Of a DNA stretch of 64,000 nucleotides, positions 46,601 to 56,620 are shown one piece after another. This DNA is from Sesamum alatum (lineage: Eukaryota; Streptophyta; Magnoliopsida; Lamiales; Pedaliaceae), in contig JACGWO010000004.1 in NCBI GenBank assembly GCA_034509735.1, forward strand, positions 15,729,395-15,793,394, written 5' to 3'. Positions within the stretch are counted from its first letter, which is position 1, and each line of letters opens with the position of its first letter. The notes beneath the pieces are model-generated. The model was not told the DNA's origin, ran no database searches, and saw nothing but the letters and a program-made list of their open reading frames with translations. The position numbers were made by a program, and so were the translations under genes.

Positions 46601-47450
46601 GAAGGCTCAAGGAAACTGTGGCTATCTCAATGAGGCTACGTTAAGAAAGTGTTAGAAAGGTTGAGGATTACCAAATCAAAGCCAGTGAGCACTCCACTGG
46701 AAAATCACTTAAAGCTTTCTTCATAACAGTGTCCTAAGACAAATCGGGAGACTGAAGACATGGCAAAGCGTCCATATGCTAGTGCAGTCGGCTGCTTGAT
46801 GTATGCAATGGTATGCACTCGCCCTGACTTGGCTCATGTTCTTAGTCAAGTCTGTAAATACATGTCTAAACCAGGTAGACGCTATTGGAAAGCAGTCAAA
46901 TGGAGTTTCAGGTATCTGAAAGGTATTGTTAGGCGTGGAATTGTATGGAATTGTATTTGGCCGTCAGCAGGATGATCATTTAGTTGTTGGATATGTGGAT
47001 TCTGACTACGCTAGTGATTTGGATGATAGAAGGTCTATGACTGGGTATGTTTTCACTCTAGGTGGAGGGCCTATATGTTGGAAATCAACAGTTCAGTCTA
47101 TTCTGACCTTATCTACAACTGAAGTAGAGTACATGGCATTAGTTGAAGCTGTTAAAGAAGCTTCATGGCTTACCAGGTTAGTAAAGGAACTAGGTGTTGA
47201 GCAAGGTGGAGTTTAGTTGCACTGTGATAGTCAAAGTGTTATTTATTTGGCTAAGAACTAGGTGTATCATGCCAGAGCAAACCATATTGATGTGAGGTAT
47301 CACAAGATCAGAGAGTTGGTTGCATCTGGTGAGATACTGATACGGAAGGTTCATACAAGTGAGAATGCATTTGATATGTTAACCAAGCCAGTTACTATTA
47401 ACAAATTCAACCATTGATTGGACTTGTTGAATGTTTACAGTTGCTAGACG
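43640..47450 (+). pseudogene. Ty1/copia Tork-like gag-pol remnant
   Basis: The copia order is nearly complete. Gag shows MADEMMYHVMNLKSPGEIW (43645) and ITTDLTRLDMSIEDENRAM. The zinc knuckle CHKCKEPGHMKRN (44141) is followed by a frameshift. Protease has DFGCSYH at 44322, where the catalytic DSG is altered. The pre-integrase motif is LWHMHLGHLSEQGM (44714). Integrase shows the altered core YLRYDNDTQYTD (45081) and PHQNGVAERMN (45179). RT has [19 protein letters not shown] (46201) and catalytic YIDDM (46465). RNase H runs GYVDSDYASDLDDRRSMTGY (46990) to NAFDMLTKPVT (47365). Stops and shifts are present but few per domain. It is 5'-truncated in gag; the 3' LTR follows at 47539. Confidence 0.93.
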
Positions 47451-47538
47451 AGCATGGTGACCCAACCCACTTTGGTGTGTGAGGAACTCCATGGTTGTTT
47501 GTCTCCTAAGGGGCTTGATATTCGCCAAGGTGAAGATT

Positions 47539-47700
47539 TGTTAGTTATGACTCATATACCGAGGACATAGGCACATTGCCGAACCTCATTAAATCCTTGC
47601 GTCCTTTATTCTTATGTTCAATAGCGTTAATTTCTCAATATGGATCAAGGGGTATTTTCTTGACTTTTTCCTGGGTGTTCAGTATACAACCTATAGATCT
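47539..47700 (+). mobile_element. Tork-like copia 3' LTR, partial
   Basis: TGTTAGTTATGACTCATATACC follows the purine-rich GGTGAAGATT. CCTGGGTGTTCAGTATACAAC (about 47666) is typical of its distal part. Its end merges with a reversed family-A LTR and is not fixed. Confidence 0.55.
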
Positions 47701-49736
47701 AAGCGAAAAAAACAAACATCTAACATGCTTGGCTAAGAATCAAAAGAAGAAAACAAGGTATATATATGTAAAACGAATCTCACCTTCGTCGTTTTATTTA
47801 AACGACTTTAAACTTTGAATCCGTCCTTCGTCATATCTTCACCAAGAGATTTCAAATCTGAAATCATCCAAACTGTCCACACCCTTCACTAGAAAAATGT
47901 AACCTTTTCCTGCTAGCAAGAAAAGTGACGGGAAGAAGAAAATCGAACACTCTTATTAGATTAACATATTTGATTTTCCTATGTTCTTGTTCAATTCAAG
48001 AAGCAAGAAGAACACTAGAGTTTTGGAGAGAGATTTAGTTGAGAGAGAATCCGAGAGGGAGAGGGAGGAGAGGTGAACGTGAGTATTGTGAGAGAGAGAG
48101 AGTTGTGTTGTGTATCGTATGACCTTGTCTCATCTTAACCTAGAAATTGTTCTAGGAAGTTACCTATAGACATACAAGTACCGCCTTCTCAATGTATGTG
48201 GCTGAGTTTGAGGGCTCATCCATGAGCCACTCGGCCATTCTCCCCTCTCAAGGAGGTCCGACCAGGCTTATTTAAATTAGGTCAAACTTGGATTTTGGAC
48301 TAGGTTTTAATGGACCAGGCTTATTTAAATTAAATTAAATCAGGCCAAGTTCCAATGATCTACAATAATTAAATTTAATTTAATTATAAGTCCATTAAAA
48401 ACACCTCCATATCTTTTAATCAAATTAAAATACCAAATCCCACTCCCACTCCCTTTCAATTTATAAATCCAATTTATAAATTAAAAAAACTTACTTAAAC
48501 CGATCCAATCAATTTTAAAAAGGTTAAAACCCATAATTAAATTAATTCAATTAGTTAAACTTTGGAAATTTAACCTATGGATTATTTTTCATATATGATC
48601 CAATAATTTATGCATTGCAAAAATCTAATTTAGTCCAATTAAAATAATTCTCTTCTTCCGGAAGTTCCATCACATTCTACTAAATTGTATGTAACTCTTT
48701 AGGTTCACCCTCAACTAGACCAGTATCCAACATAAATTAATTAAATCTATTTTTATCAATTATTTCCAATTTACCTATAACCAGAAACGCCTGTTAACAT
48801 GGGTGGTTATCTAGAAACAATCCATGGCACTAGAGACTAGGTGAATAAATACCGTAAACATTTAGGCTCTCTAGTTCATACAAGTACATCCTTTCAGCAA
48901 TCGTTCCCCTAGAGAATTGGTCGTCGGTTCTCATTCTGGACTAGGCATGCTACGCTCAATACTCGAGGCCTCGTTTACTCTGCTGATCAACATGGGAAAC
49001 CTATCCACCATTCAATAAGTCCTAAGGCCACAGATTCTAAGAGCTTAAATGAGCCTGAGAGCACATAGGAGTGACTACTGTCACAATACTAATAGGGGAC
49101 GGTATCTATCTTGGAACTCACAGTCCTCAGTACCTATTCTGACTACACCAAAGAGGACTTATAATGAACATACCTCACGACACAGTCATTGTTTGCCATA
49201 TCCAAGATACAGTCATCATATGCATGCGACTGTCATGGTTCCTCAAGTCCGAGGACTAATCTCGTACTATCGGAGATGAGAATTCCAGTCATACCAACCA
49301 AGCCCCCAAGATATGACGAGTTCCACGAGTCAGTTCAGTCAGTCAACTACCTTGCCAACCAACCCCATCAAATTTGCATAGACAACCTATGTCTACTTTC
49401 GATGAAACACGACACTCACCCAGTAAATGCAATACTTGATGCAAGTTTCTATAGGACACTCGACCCCCTGTTTTGAGGTCCTCGACTTGAAATATTTCAG
49501 ACCAACACTAGGGAGTTGGTTTTGTAGCTGCCAACTCCGTGGGTCAACATATTTAGTTTGTGGCCTTTGTTGTGATATTAAGATTGATATAACATAAATA
49601 ACTAAGCACAACAAAGATCTATGCCATGAATGAACACTTACTTTTATTCATCAAATAATATTACATTACATCAAAATAGTCAAATAGATTACACAAAAGC
49701 CCAATTTAATTGGCTTTCTGATCACCTATTCAACGT
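47700..49736 (-). mobile_element. Family-A LTR, copy 2
   Basis: Read on the minus strand it starts near 49736 with GTTGAATAGGTGATCAGAAA. It keeps the family order: TTATTTGATGAATAAAA, AAGTCGAGGACCTC, then CTAGTGCCATGGATTG near 48825. The distal third differs from copies 1 and 3. It lies directly downstream of copia pol sequence on the same strand, so it is likely a 3' LTR of a mostly deleted element. Confidence 0.7.
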
Positions 49737-50340
49737 ATCATCATCACTAGAATCTTCAAGATCTTCTAAATATAAACTAGGAGTACCACAGTCATAAGAT
49801 GTTTTAGTAAGCTGCACATAATCAGAGTCACAGGAGTTATCAAACCCTGACTCGGACATGTATGTTAAGTTGTGGTTTTCATTAATTTTTCTTTTGCCTT
49901 TGTTTAATTCTACACCCCTCCATTTAGTCTGTCCCTCAACCGTAACCCTATTTTTCAGACAATTCCTCTTCCCATACCTTTCTTTTTCTTTTTCAGACAT
50001 TTCCTCAACCCCTTCCCCAATATTTTCAGTTGCTCCATTAGGATTAATCCTAGTATTTTCATTCCTCCCGTCTAGATAGATCAAATCCAACAGATTAACA
50101 AGCGTGGTTTGTCCAACAAAGGGTTTCTTGGTCATCCTACCTTTCAGATAAAACTCGTAACCTGATGATCTAAATTGTCTATTTCTACACTCTTTGAGTC
50201 CACCAACCTCCTCATCCTATCTTGATAGATGTGACCTAGCCGTGCATGACAGATCTATGCGTTCTCAAGATTATCTATTTTTCGTTTGTTTTCAGCGGTC
50301 ATGATCCAATCAGAACTTTGCAGAATATAAAGACCATTAT
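49722..50340 (-). pseudogene. Copia pre-integrase/integrase remnant joined to an acidic ORF
   Basis: The minus strand reads NGLYILQSSDW, then CHARLGHIYQDRMRRLVDSK (about 50250-50190). Next comes a 137-codon ORF (50135-49722) that starts MTKKPFVGQTTLVNLLDLIY, the classic copia integrase lead. After some 24 residues it departs from copia and becomes hydrophilic, with VEEMSEKEKERYGKRN and DLEDSSDDDTLNR. It ends in the LTR border. The second part is not retroviral in style; its acidic tail resembles Mutator-type transposase N-termini, but this is weak. Confidence 0.55.
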
Positions 50341-50344
50341 TTAG

Positions 50345-50645
50345 TTTACCTGCTCAAGCTCCTCATTTGCAACTAATGTGGGACACTCGGCTAAATCATC
50401 AGCCCCCTAGATGAGGGACTTGGGATAGGCACATAGCCTTGTTCCCATAGGCGACACCAAATAATGTGGCTTGTGACTTGATCAGTGCCCCATCGCACGA
50501 TGTATTATCCGCTTTGGCTTCGTATAAGCCTCATGGTTTTGTCCTTAAAAGATGCATGGCTAGAGAGAGGAGGCATTGGAGCTTATAAGCTGTCCACGCT
50601 CCTCATTTGTAACCAATGTGAGACACTTGCTTACATCATCATGAT
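50345..50645. repeat. Spaced direct duplication
   Basis: GCTCCTCATTTGCAACTAATG followed by GGGACACT (about 50356-50385) recurs as GCTCCTCATTTGTAACCAATG plus AGACACT (about 50599-50628). Both end in ACATCATCA-like sequence. Read on the minus strand it resembles the promoter end of another LTR. Confidence 0.5.
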
Positions 50646-50734
50646 GGATCTATCAATAATACTAAATTATTAATAAGGGTACAAAAGTAATTTTTTCCAT
50701 ATAAAATACATCATGAATATGTACACCTTACCAC

Positions 50735-51381
50735 TAGGATGGCAAGGAGTGGGTTTGGTAGGCTCGAGACCCACCCCGTCAGCTCTGAGACGGATCTGAG
50801 ACCCCCCCACCCCACCCCGAGCTTTCTTCTATCCCGCCCGGCTACAAAACCCGACGAGGTGGGTCTAACCCAGATTCCCTTTTCTTCTTTTTCTTTTAAG
50901 AAAATAAAGAACGCAATAGCAACAACCAAGTTCGCAGTGAGGGGAGAGGGGAGAGGAGGCGATAGCTAGGCAAGGCGAGAGGACGCGACGCAAGGGGAGA
51001 TGACCCGGGCAACATGCAGGCAACGCGAGCAGTGAAGATGGTGACACGAGCAGTAGGGGAAGCGAGGCGGCGACGCTAGCAGCAGGGGAGGCGAGGCGAG
51101 GAGGCAAGGCAGCATGACGAAGTAGAGAAGACGACGCTTAGGTTTTATCTCAAGAGAGATCAAGAAAAGAGGGAGAGCTAGGGTTGAGGTCTAATTTAGG
51201 GTGACATATAAAAATTAAAATATATATATATATATTATCGGGATGGGTCCTTATAAACCCGAGATTCGCCCCAAATCCGGGCAGGTCTTAATTCCTTAGA
51301 CCCGGGACCTGCCCTACCTTAAAGTTTTTGGATCCAAACATGCCCCATTAAGGGTGGGTTCAGGTAGAATTGCCAACCCTA
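50735..51381. mobile_element. hAT-type non-autonomous element with GC-rich interior
   Basis: The ends are TAGGATGGCAA and, inverted, TAGGGTTGGCAA. Flanking eight-mers CTTACCAC (50727-50734) and CTTACCAT (51382-51389) match 7/8, the duplication size for hAT. G/C-rich arms (CCCACCCCACCCCG; CGGGCAGGTC) enclose a GC-rich middle (50930-51120) with GGCGAGGCGAGG-type phrases. Short ORFs inside are low-complexity. The left end of a related element is at 63548. Confidence 0.8.
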
Positions 51382-51499
51382 CTTACCATCTGAATATTCT
51401 CAACTCTATTGTAAATCTCAAATACTATTTTTCAAACCAAGTTACTATTTATTGATAAGACCACACACACCATTATCCGTTTCAAAAATTCCCTCTCTA

Positions 51500-52680
51500 C
51501 AAAGTAAGACTTGGGAAGTATTAGTCGTATCGAGGGTAATTTTTCCGTTCACTCCCCTGCTCAAATTACAATCCCCATGTGTGCCACCCTATGAACGAGC
51601 TCCACCAACACAAGAACAAGCCCCATGTGTGTCATCCCATGAACAAGCCCGACCACTTCGTGGCAAGCCCCACCCCCACCCTAATGAGAATCACCCATCC
51701 CTGACATGCCATCACCGTAAGACGTGATGATACAATTAATGCAAGAAGCCCTACTAAATCCATGATCCATCCACTCGAGCTCCCGCAGAAGCCATAGCTT
51801 AGTTTGCCGCTAACCACCCTGTGAACCCGCCCCCTCTTTCTCCTCGCTGAAGTCGAGAATCATCCTCGGCGCCCGAGGAGCGTGAGCAAAGTGGGAAGAG
51901 ATGAATAGTAAAGTCTCTCGACCTGAAATTTTTCTCATTACGCTTTCGAAGTGCACTCTAACATGGCTCATCAACTGTCCGTTGGGACTACCTCCAGCCT
52001 CAATCATAACCACATGTTTCTTGTAATATTTCTCCATGAACAAGAAGTACCCAAAAACCATTGCATACCTCTTTACCATAGGGCAGAAGGAAGATGAGCC
52101 ATTGAGGGATTACGTCCAATTATTTGTTGAATTAGTACACAAGGTTACATGTTAACCATGAGTAGTTAGCTAGCACCATCCAACAAAACTTGCGTCATGG
52201 GAGGATTAAAGAATCTATAGTTGGAAAACCTCCTGCCACCTTAAGGGTATTGCTTGCAAGAGAACAAAAAAACATATCAAAATAGAAGAGTCCACGTGCT
52301 CAGTCCCTAACTCTAGTGCTAAGAGAAAGGGCAAAGAGAAAGAGAAAGAGCCAAAGAGGAAGGAGGAACGCCGACACTTACGTCCCACTGAATATGTGCA
52401 CTACACCCCTAAATGTCACAAGAGGAGAAATGTTGATAGTGGCAGAATATCAAGGATTGATCAACCAATGGCCATGACAAATGAAAGACAATCCCAAGAG
52501 GCAAAAGTCCGACAAATATTGTCACCTCCATCCTAAAATATTGTAATGCGAGTCTAAGTAATGAAGTCAGTTTTCTTATCATAGTCTCAACAAACAAGAA
52601 CAAATAAACGTATAGAACCTTGAAGTTTCGAGATGACACAAGAGGTAAAAATCGCCATTGCCCTATAGGCAAAAGTCGTT
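51500..52680 (+). pseudogene. Ty3/gypsy (Tat-type) gag remnant
   Basis: Frames on the plus strand give a Pro/His-rich lead (51540-51720). Then come NKKYPKTIAYLFTIG (near 52036) and QKEDEPLRDYVQLFVELVHK (52083), the core gag/capsid wording of Tat elements. A basic stretch, AKRKGKEKEKEPKRKEERR (about 52317-52371), follows with YVHYTPKCHKR. Stops occur (52150, 52160). No pol follows; at 53075 a solo LTR begins. The ORF on the opposite strand (52079-51810) is a shadow. Confidence 0.75.
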
Positions 52681-53074
52681 GTTGCCCCCGGACCCCACGG
52701 ATGAAACTTTAGTGAGATCACCGTCAACAGTATTGCCCCAAAAAACTTTGCGTCCCCTTGAAGTTAGTAAAACATCAACTACCGGGACATGAGCAAAAAT
52801 ATCCCTCGAGGCAATGTGTATAAAAAAATAAATTGATCTACGCTCTCCAGCTGCCCCAAGATCCTAGGGGGCTCAGTCACCACGAGTTGCGTCCTCCTCC
52901 TAATCCACTACGAGGTCAAAAAGAGGTGAACCCCTCCAAAAATTTACACCCCAAGTAGGGATGAGAAATAAAAATATCTCCCGTCGTTGGTAGAGCAAGA
53001 CAACTCGACAACTCGACACACGTTCCATAGTGCATGAAAACCCTCTAATGTGACAGGGAATCTCATGTTTCACA

Positions 53075-53553
53075 TGAAAGAACAAGCAGATTCGCTCGGG
53101 AGCACGAGCAGAAGTGAGAGAGGCGCGCTTTAACGATATTTAAACGTCCCAAGGGGTGTAGCCTTGGGTGCTCAACTAGGCGCTCGATGTAAAATATGAT
53201 AACATAAAACAAGTACATCATGTAAGGCCCATAGAAAAGTATTAAAAAGCTACATATAACTTAAACGATGGTTACCTTTGTAGTTATCTTCCGTACACCG
53301 CTACTAGCATTGTTCCCTTTTCAATATAGCACACGTTCACTAAGATTCAAAAGTATGAATCCTCTAACGTACTCTACACCACACGAGGAGAAGTCACATT
53401 TTCTTGCTAGAGAAAATCGGACTGAAAAAGATGGACCGAGAAAAGGATTGCACTATCGTATTAGTATCCTTCTTGATCTAGCTTTGCTCTTCAATTGACT
53501 CTAGATCAATGAAGCAACAAAGTGAGAGGGAGAGAGAGCTAGGGGCGGTTGAG

Positions 53554-53600
<47 letters not shown>

Positions 53601-55236
53601 TGAGATTTCTTCTTCTTTTTCCTAAAAAAAGATGAATAATTATCTTCTACTTGTTGGTGAATGTATATACACATATATATACATCATTAATGTAATTATT
53701 GAAATGTGTCTGGGTTCATCCAAAGGATGTCTAGATACATCTCAATCAATTATCGATCAATCTTCAATCAAGCCTACCACTTTACAGGGTATGATCAAAT
53801 CATACCAAGTAAAAGAGGCTGATTGGAGTTGATTTATTCCTTTCCAAAAGAAACAAGTCAACCATCCAACAAGGCCTCATGGCCGATTTTTGTGCTCCAG
53901 AAAGGGAGCCAAAATTGGCCATCCACATATGGGAGGAACCCAACTCCTCCTAATCTCAAAAGTGGAATTAACATCTCTCTTGGCCAAGATTTAATAGACC
54001 GAGCTTCATAGTAATTTAATTATAACAAGCACAAGAATTAAATCTAATTTAATTCAAGGTACAATCAAATAAAGCCTATTGGTCTTTTAATCCAATTAAA
54101 ATATTCAAGCTCATAATCTCCATTTAATTCATAATTCCATCTACAATTAATTGTGGGCCCAATACAATATCAGCTCGTCTATCCAATGGACCTTTTCATA
54201 AATAATCAAATTATTTATCATCTTCTGGAATTTACTCCAAGTCAATTCTTTCACCTCCTCGATGATCTATGAGTGACTCTTTAGGTTCACCCTCAGCTAG
54301 ATTTGAGCTTGTGTTCAACAGAAGCCTATTACCATGGCTGGCCGTCTAGCAACAATCCATGGCACTAGAGACTAGGTGAATGTTGGCGTGAACATTTGGG
54401 CTCCAAATTTCATATAGGTAAGGTCCTTCCGTCTACCATCTCCTGACCTTAGTCTAGGGTATGGAATTGGCCGTTGGTTCCCATCCTTAACTAGATAGCT
54501 ATACTTAATACTCGAGACTAGTATGCCTCATTGCATCGACGCAAGGAACCATTCCCTGCTTGATTAACCACTATGAACAAAGATTTAAGCAGCATAAACA
54601 TATCCTCGAGTGCATAGGAGATACCTATATCACATACTGACAGGGGTCGGATCCTCTTCTTGAAACCCACCGTCCTCGCTACACATTCTGATTGCACTGG
54701 ACAAGGATTATAATGAACATGTCCACGACAAGATCACCCTGGCCAGATCCAAGATACAACCATCATGTGCACGTGACTACCGTGGTTCCCCAAGTCCGAG
54801 GACTACTCCCAAACTATCGAAACCGGAAAACTCCAATCATACCGACCAAGCCTCCAAGAATTCCAATGACACATGTCGTCAATCAAAAATGACACTCATC
54901 CAATAAATACGACTCTTAGTGCAAGTCTCAAATAGGACTCTTGATGCCCTGTCTCGAGGTCCTCGACTTCGAACATTTCAGACCCAACCCTTTATTAGTT
55001 GGTTTTCATAACCACCATCCAATGTGTGGCCCAACTGCATGAGTTGTTAACGTGGTCTTTGGGCTTTTTGTGATACATGTGAATAGATATTAACATACAA
55101 GAATGAGCACAACAAAGACAATACCAATGGTAATAAATACTCATTTTATTCATAATCTAATATTACAATAAATCGTGTTGTCAAATTGATTATGTAAAGG
55201 CCTATCTAATTGGCTTTTTGGTCACCTATTCTAACA
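53075..55236 (-). mobile_element. Solo LTR, family A, copy 3, with perfect target duplication
   Basis: Read on the minus strand it starts TGTTAGAATAGGTGACC and ends GTTCTTTCA. TCACA flanks both sides (53070-53074 and 55237-55241), a perfect five-base duplication. It is 2162 bases long with no coding region, so it is a solo LTR. It aligns with copy 1 (2886-5097) over its whole length. Confidence 0.92.
53545..53600 (+). repeat. (GA)n microsatellite
   Basis: About 20 consecutive GA units inside the solo LTR; a shorter GA-rich stretch sits at the matching place in copy 2 (about 48060-48105). Confidence 0.95.
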
Positions 55237-55241
55237 TCACA

Positions 55242-55496
55242 GCGCATGAAAACACGTGACAGGGAACCCCATCTAGAAGACGACGTCGAAACATATGAAA
55301 GAGTTCGACGTAAATTGACTAACACAAAGGCTATAACTCTAAATAACTGCTACTAATAGGGGTGAATAGGAAACAAGAATCCCTTGATGGCGAAGAGACC
55401 AAGGACTCCTATCTTTACCTTTTTTACCTGGGTTCGAAACCCAGCAAACGCGATGCAGGTTGCGCGAGAGGGCCCAAGCCTCGACTTGGTTGTGGG
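55242..55496. other. Unassigned DNA with tRNA-like box B
   Basis: GGGTTCGAAACCC at about 55432-55444 contains a box-B-like GGTTCGAAACC, with a weak box A (TGGCGAAGAGA, about 55388) in front. This could be a decayed tRNA-derived SINE. No tRNA cloverleaf can be drawn. Confidence 0.2.
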
Positions 55497-55830
55497 TGCG
55501 AGGGGGCTATAGCCCAGGTCTGCCTTGTCCTGGCCCCATAGTCGAGCTGGTCCGCGCCTCATCAGATCGAGGCGCCCGGGCCTCGATCAATCCACTAGCT
55601 TGCATGCAGGCGAGAGGGGTCATGCCCAGTTCTGCCTTGTCGTGGCACCCGCGGTCGAGTTGGACCACTCCTCGCCAGTTCTAGGCACCCAGACCTAGGA
55701 CAATCCAGTGGCTCGCGCAGGAAAGAGGGATCATCCCCAGTTCTGCCTCGACCTGGCCCCATGGCCTAGCTAGGTCGTGCCTCACCAGCTTGAGGCACTT
55801 GGGCCTCAGCTTGTCTATTGACTCCCACAC
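55497..55830. repeat. GC-rich tandem array, three units of about 113 bases
   Basis: Units begin near 55497, 55608 and 55721. Each carries a C/G-rich AGTTCTGCCTTGTCGTGGC-like phrase, then GTCGAGCTGG, CTCACCAG, GGCACCCGGGCCT-like and ATCAATCCA-like motifs. GC content is about 62%, against about 33% around it. Divergence between units is roughly a quarter. Confidence 0.8.
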
Positions 55831-56620
55831 ATATTAATTAAAAAAGATTGGATTGGCAGGCTTTTGTAATCCGACCCCAGGCTTGATACTTATCCGGCCC
55901 ATTCGTTCAATTTCCTGGGCCTGGGGGATTAGCACTTGCCCGTTGCTTTGAAAGGAAATGTGTGATGATGGTGGATCACAGGTTCAATCCACCCTTATTA
56001 ACAAATGTAAACAAGGCCCAGAGGGCAAGTTGATCAGACGATAATGTGGATCTAGTAAGCTTCTTTTTCTAAAATTCAAGGCTCGCATTACCTTTTCATT
56101 TGTTCAGAAGAATTTTATGCCTTGTGGTGATTTTATACGAGTAATTGTAATTTACTCCATTTCCCAGAATTCATAGCATAATGAAATAGAACTACAAAGA
56201 AATGTCATTCTTTTTCTCCCTCTCTTTTAGGATCGGACTTGGCTTAAACTTCAAACAACACATGCAGCTCCACCATTTGATGTGGGGTCTCTCGTCATAC
56301 AAATTTCGTACAATCTCAAGAATGCCCCGTATTTCTGAGTGCACGTGCAACCGTATCTATAGTAGCCAGCACTTCATGTACGTATTTTTTATGCACTTAA
56401 ATGTGTATACCAAGTATATTCACACGTATCTTCCACAATAATATGCACAAAAATTAATCTTTTTTCAATTTATATGTGTATTATTTGTTGTTTATACAAG
56501 AACATGAGAATTACTTCTCATGAAGGCAGAAATTTGAATAGCCTCATTTGTTTACAAGTCAGCAAACTCAAATATAGTCTCAATTGTCTTTCAGCAGAAC
56601 TTAAAATCAGCAGCTTAATT
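55831..56620. other. Region downstream of the bHLH gene, no recognised gene
   Basis: Mostly AT-rich. It would hold the 3' UTR and poly(A) site of the minus-strand bHLH gene immediately left of 56621. ORFs at 56202 and 56474 look like chance. Confidence 0.4.

Noticed and set aside
55432..55444. GGTTCGAAACC considered as a tRNA gene
   Set aside because: No acceptor stem, anticodon arm or CCA-side pairing could be drawn around it; at best a decayed SINE.
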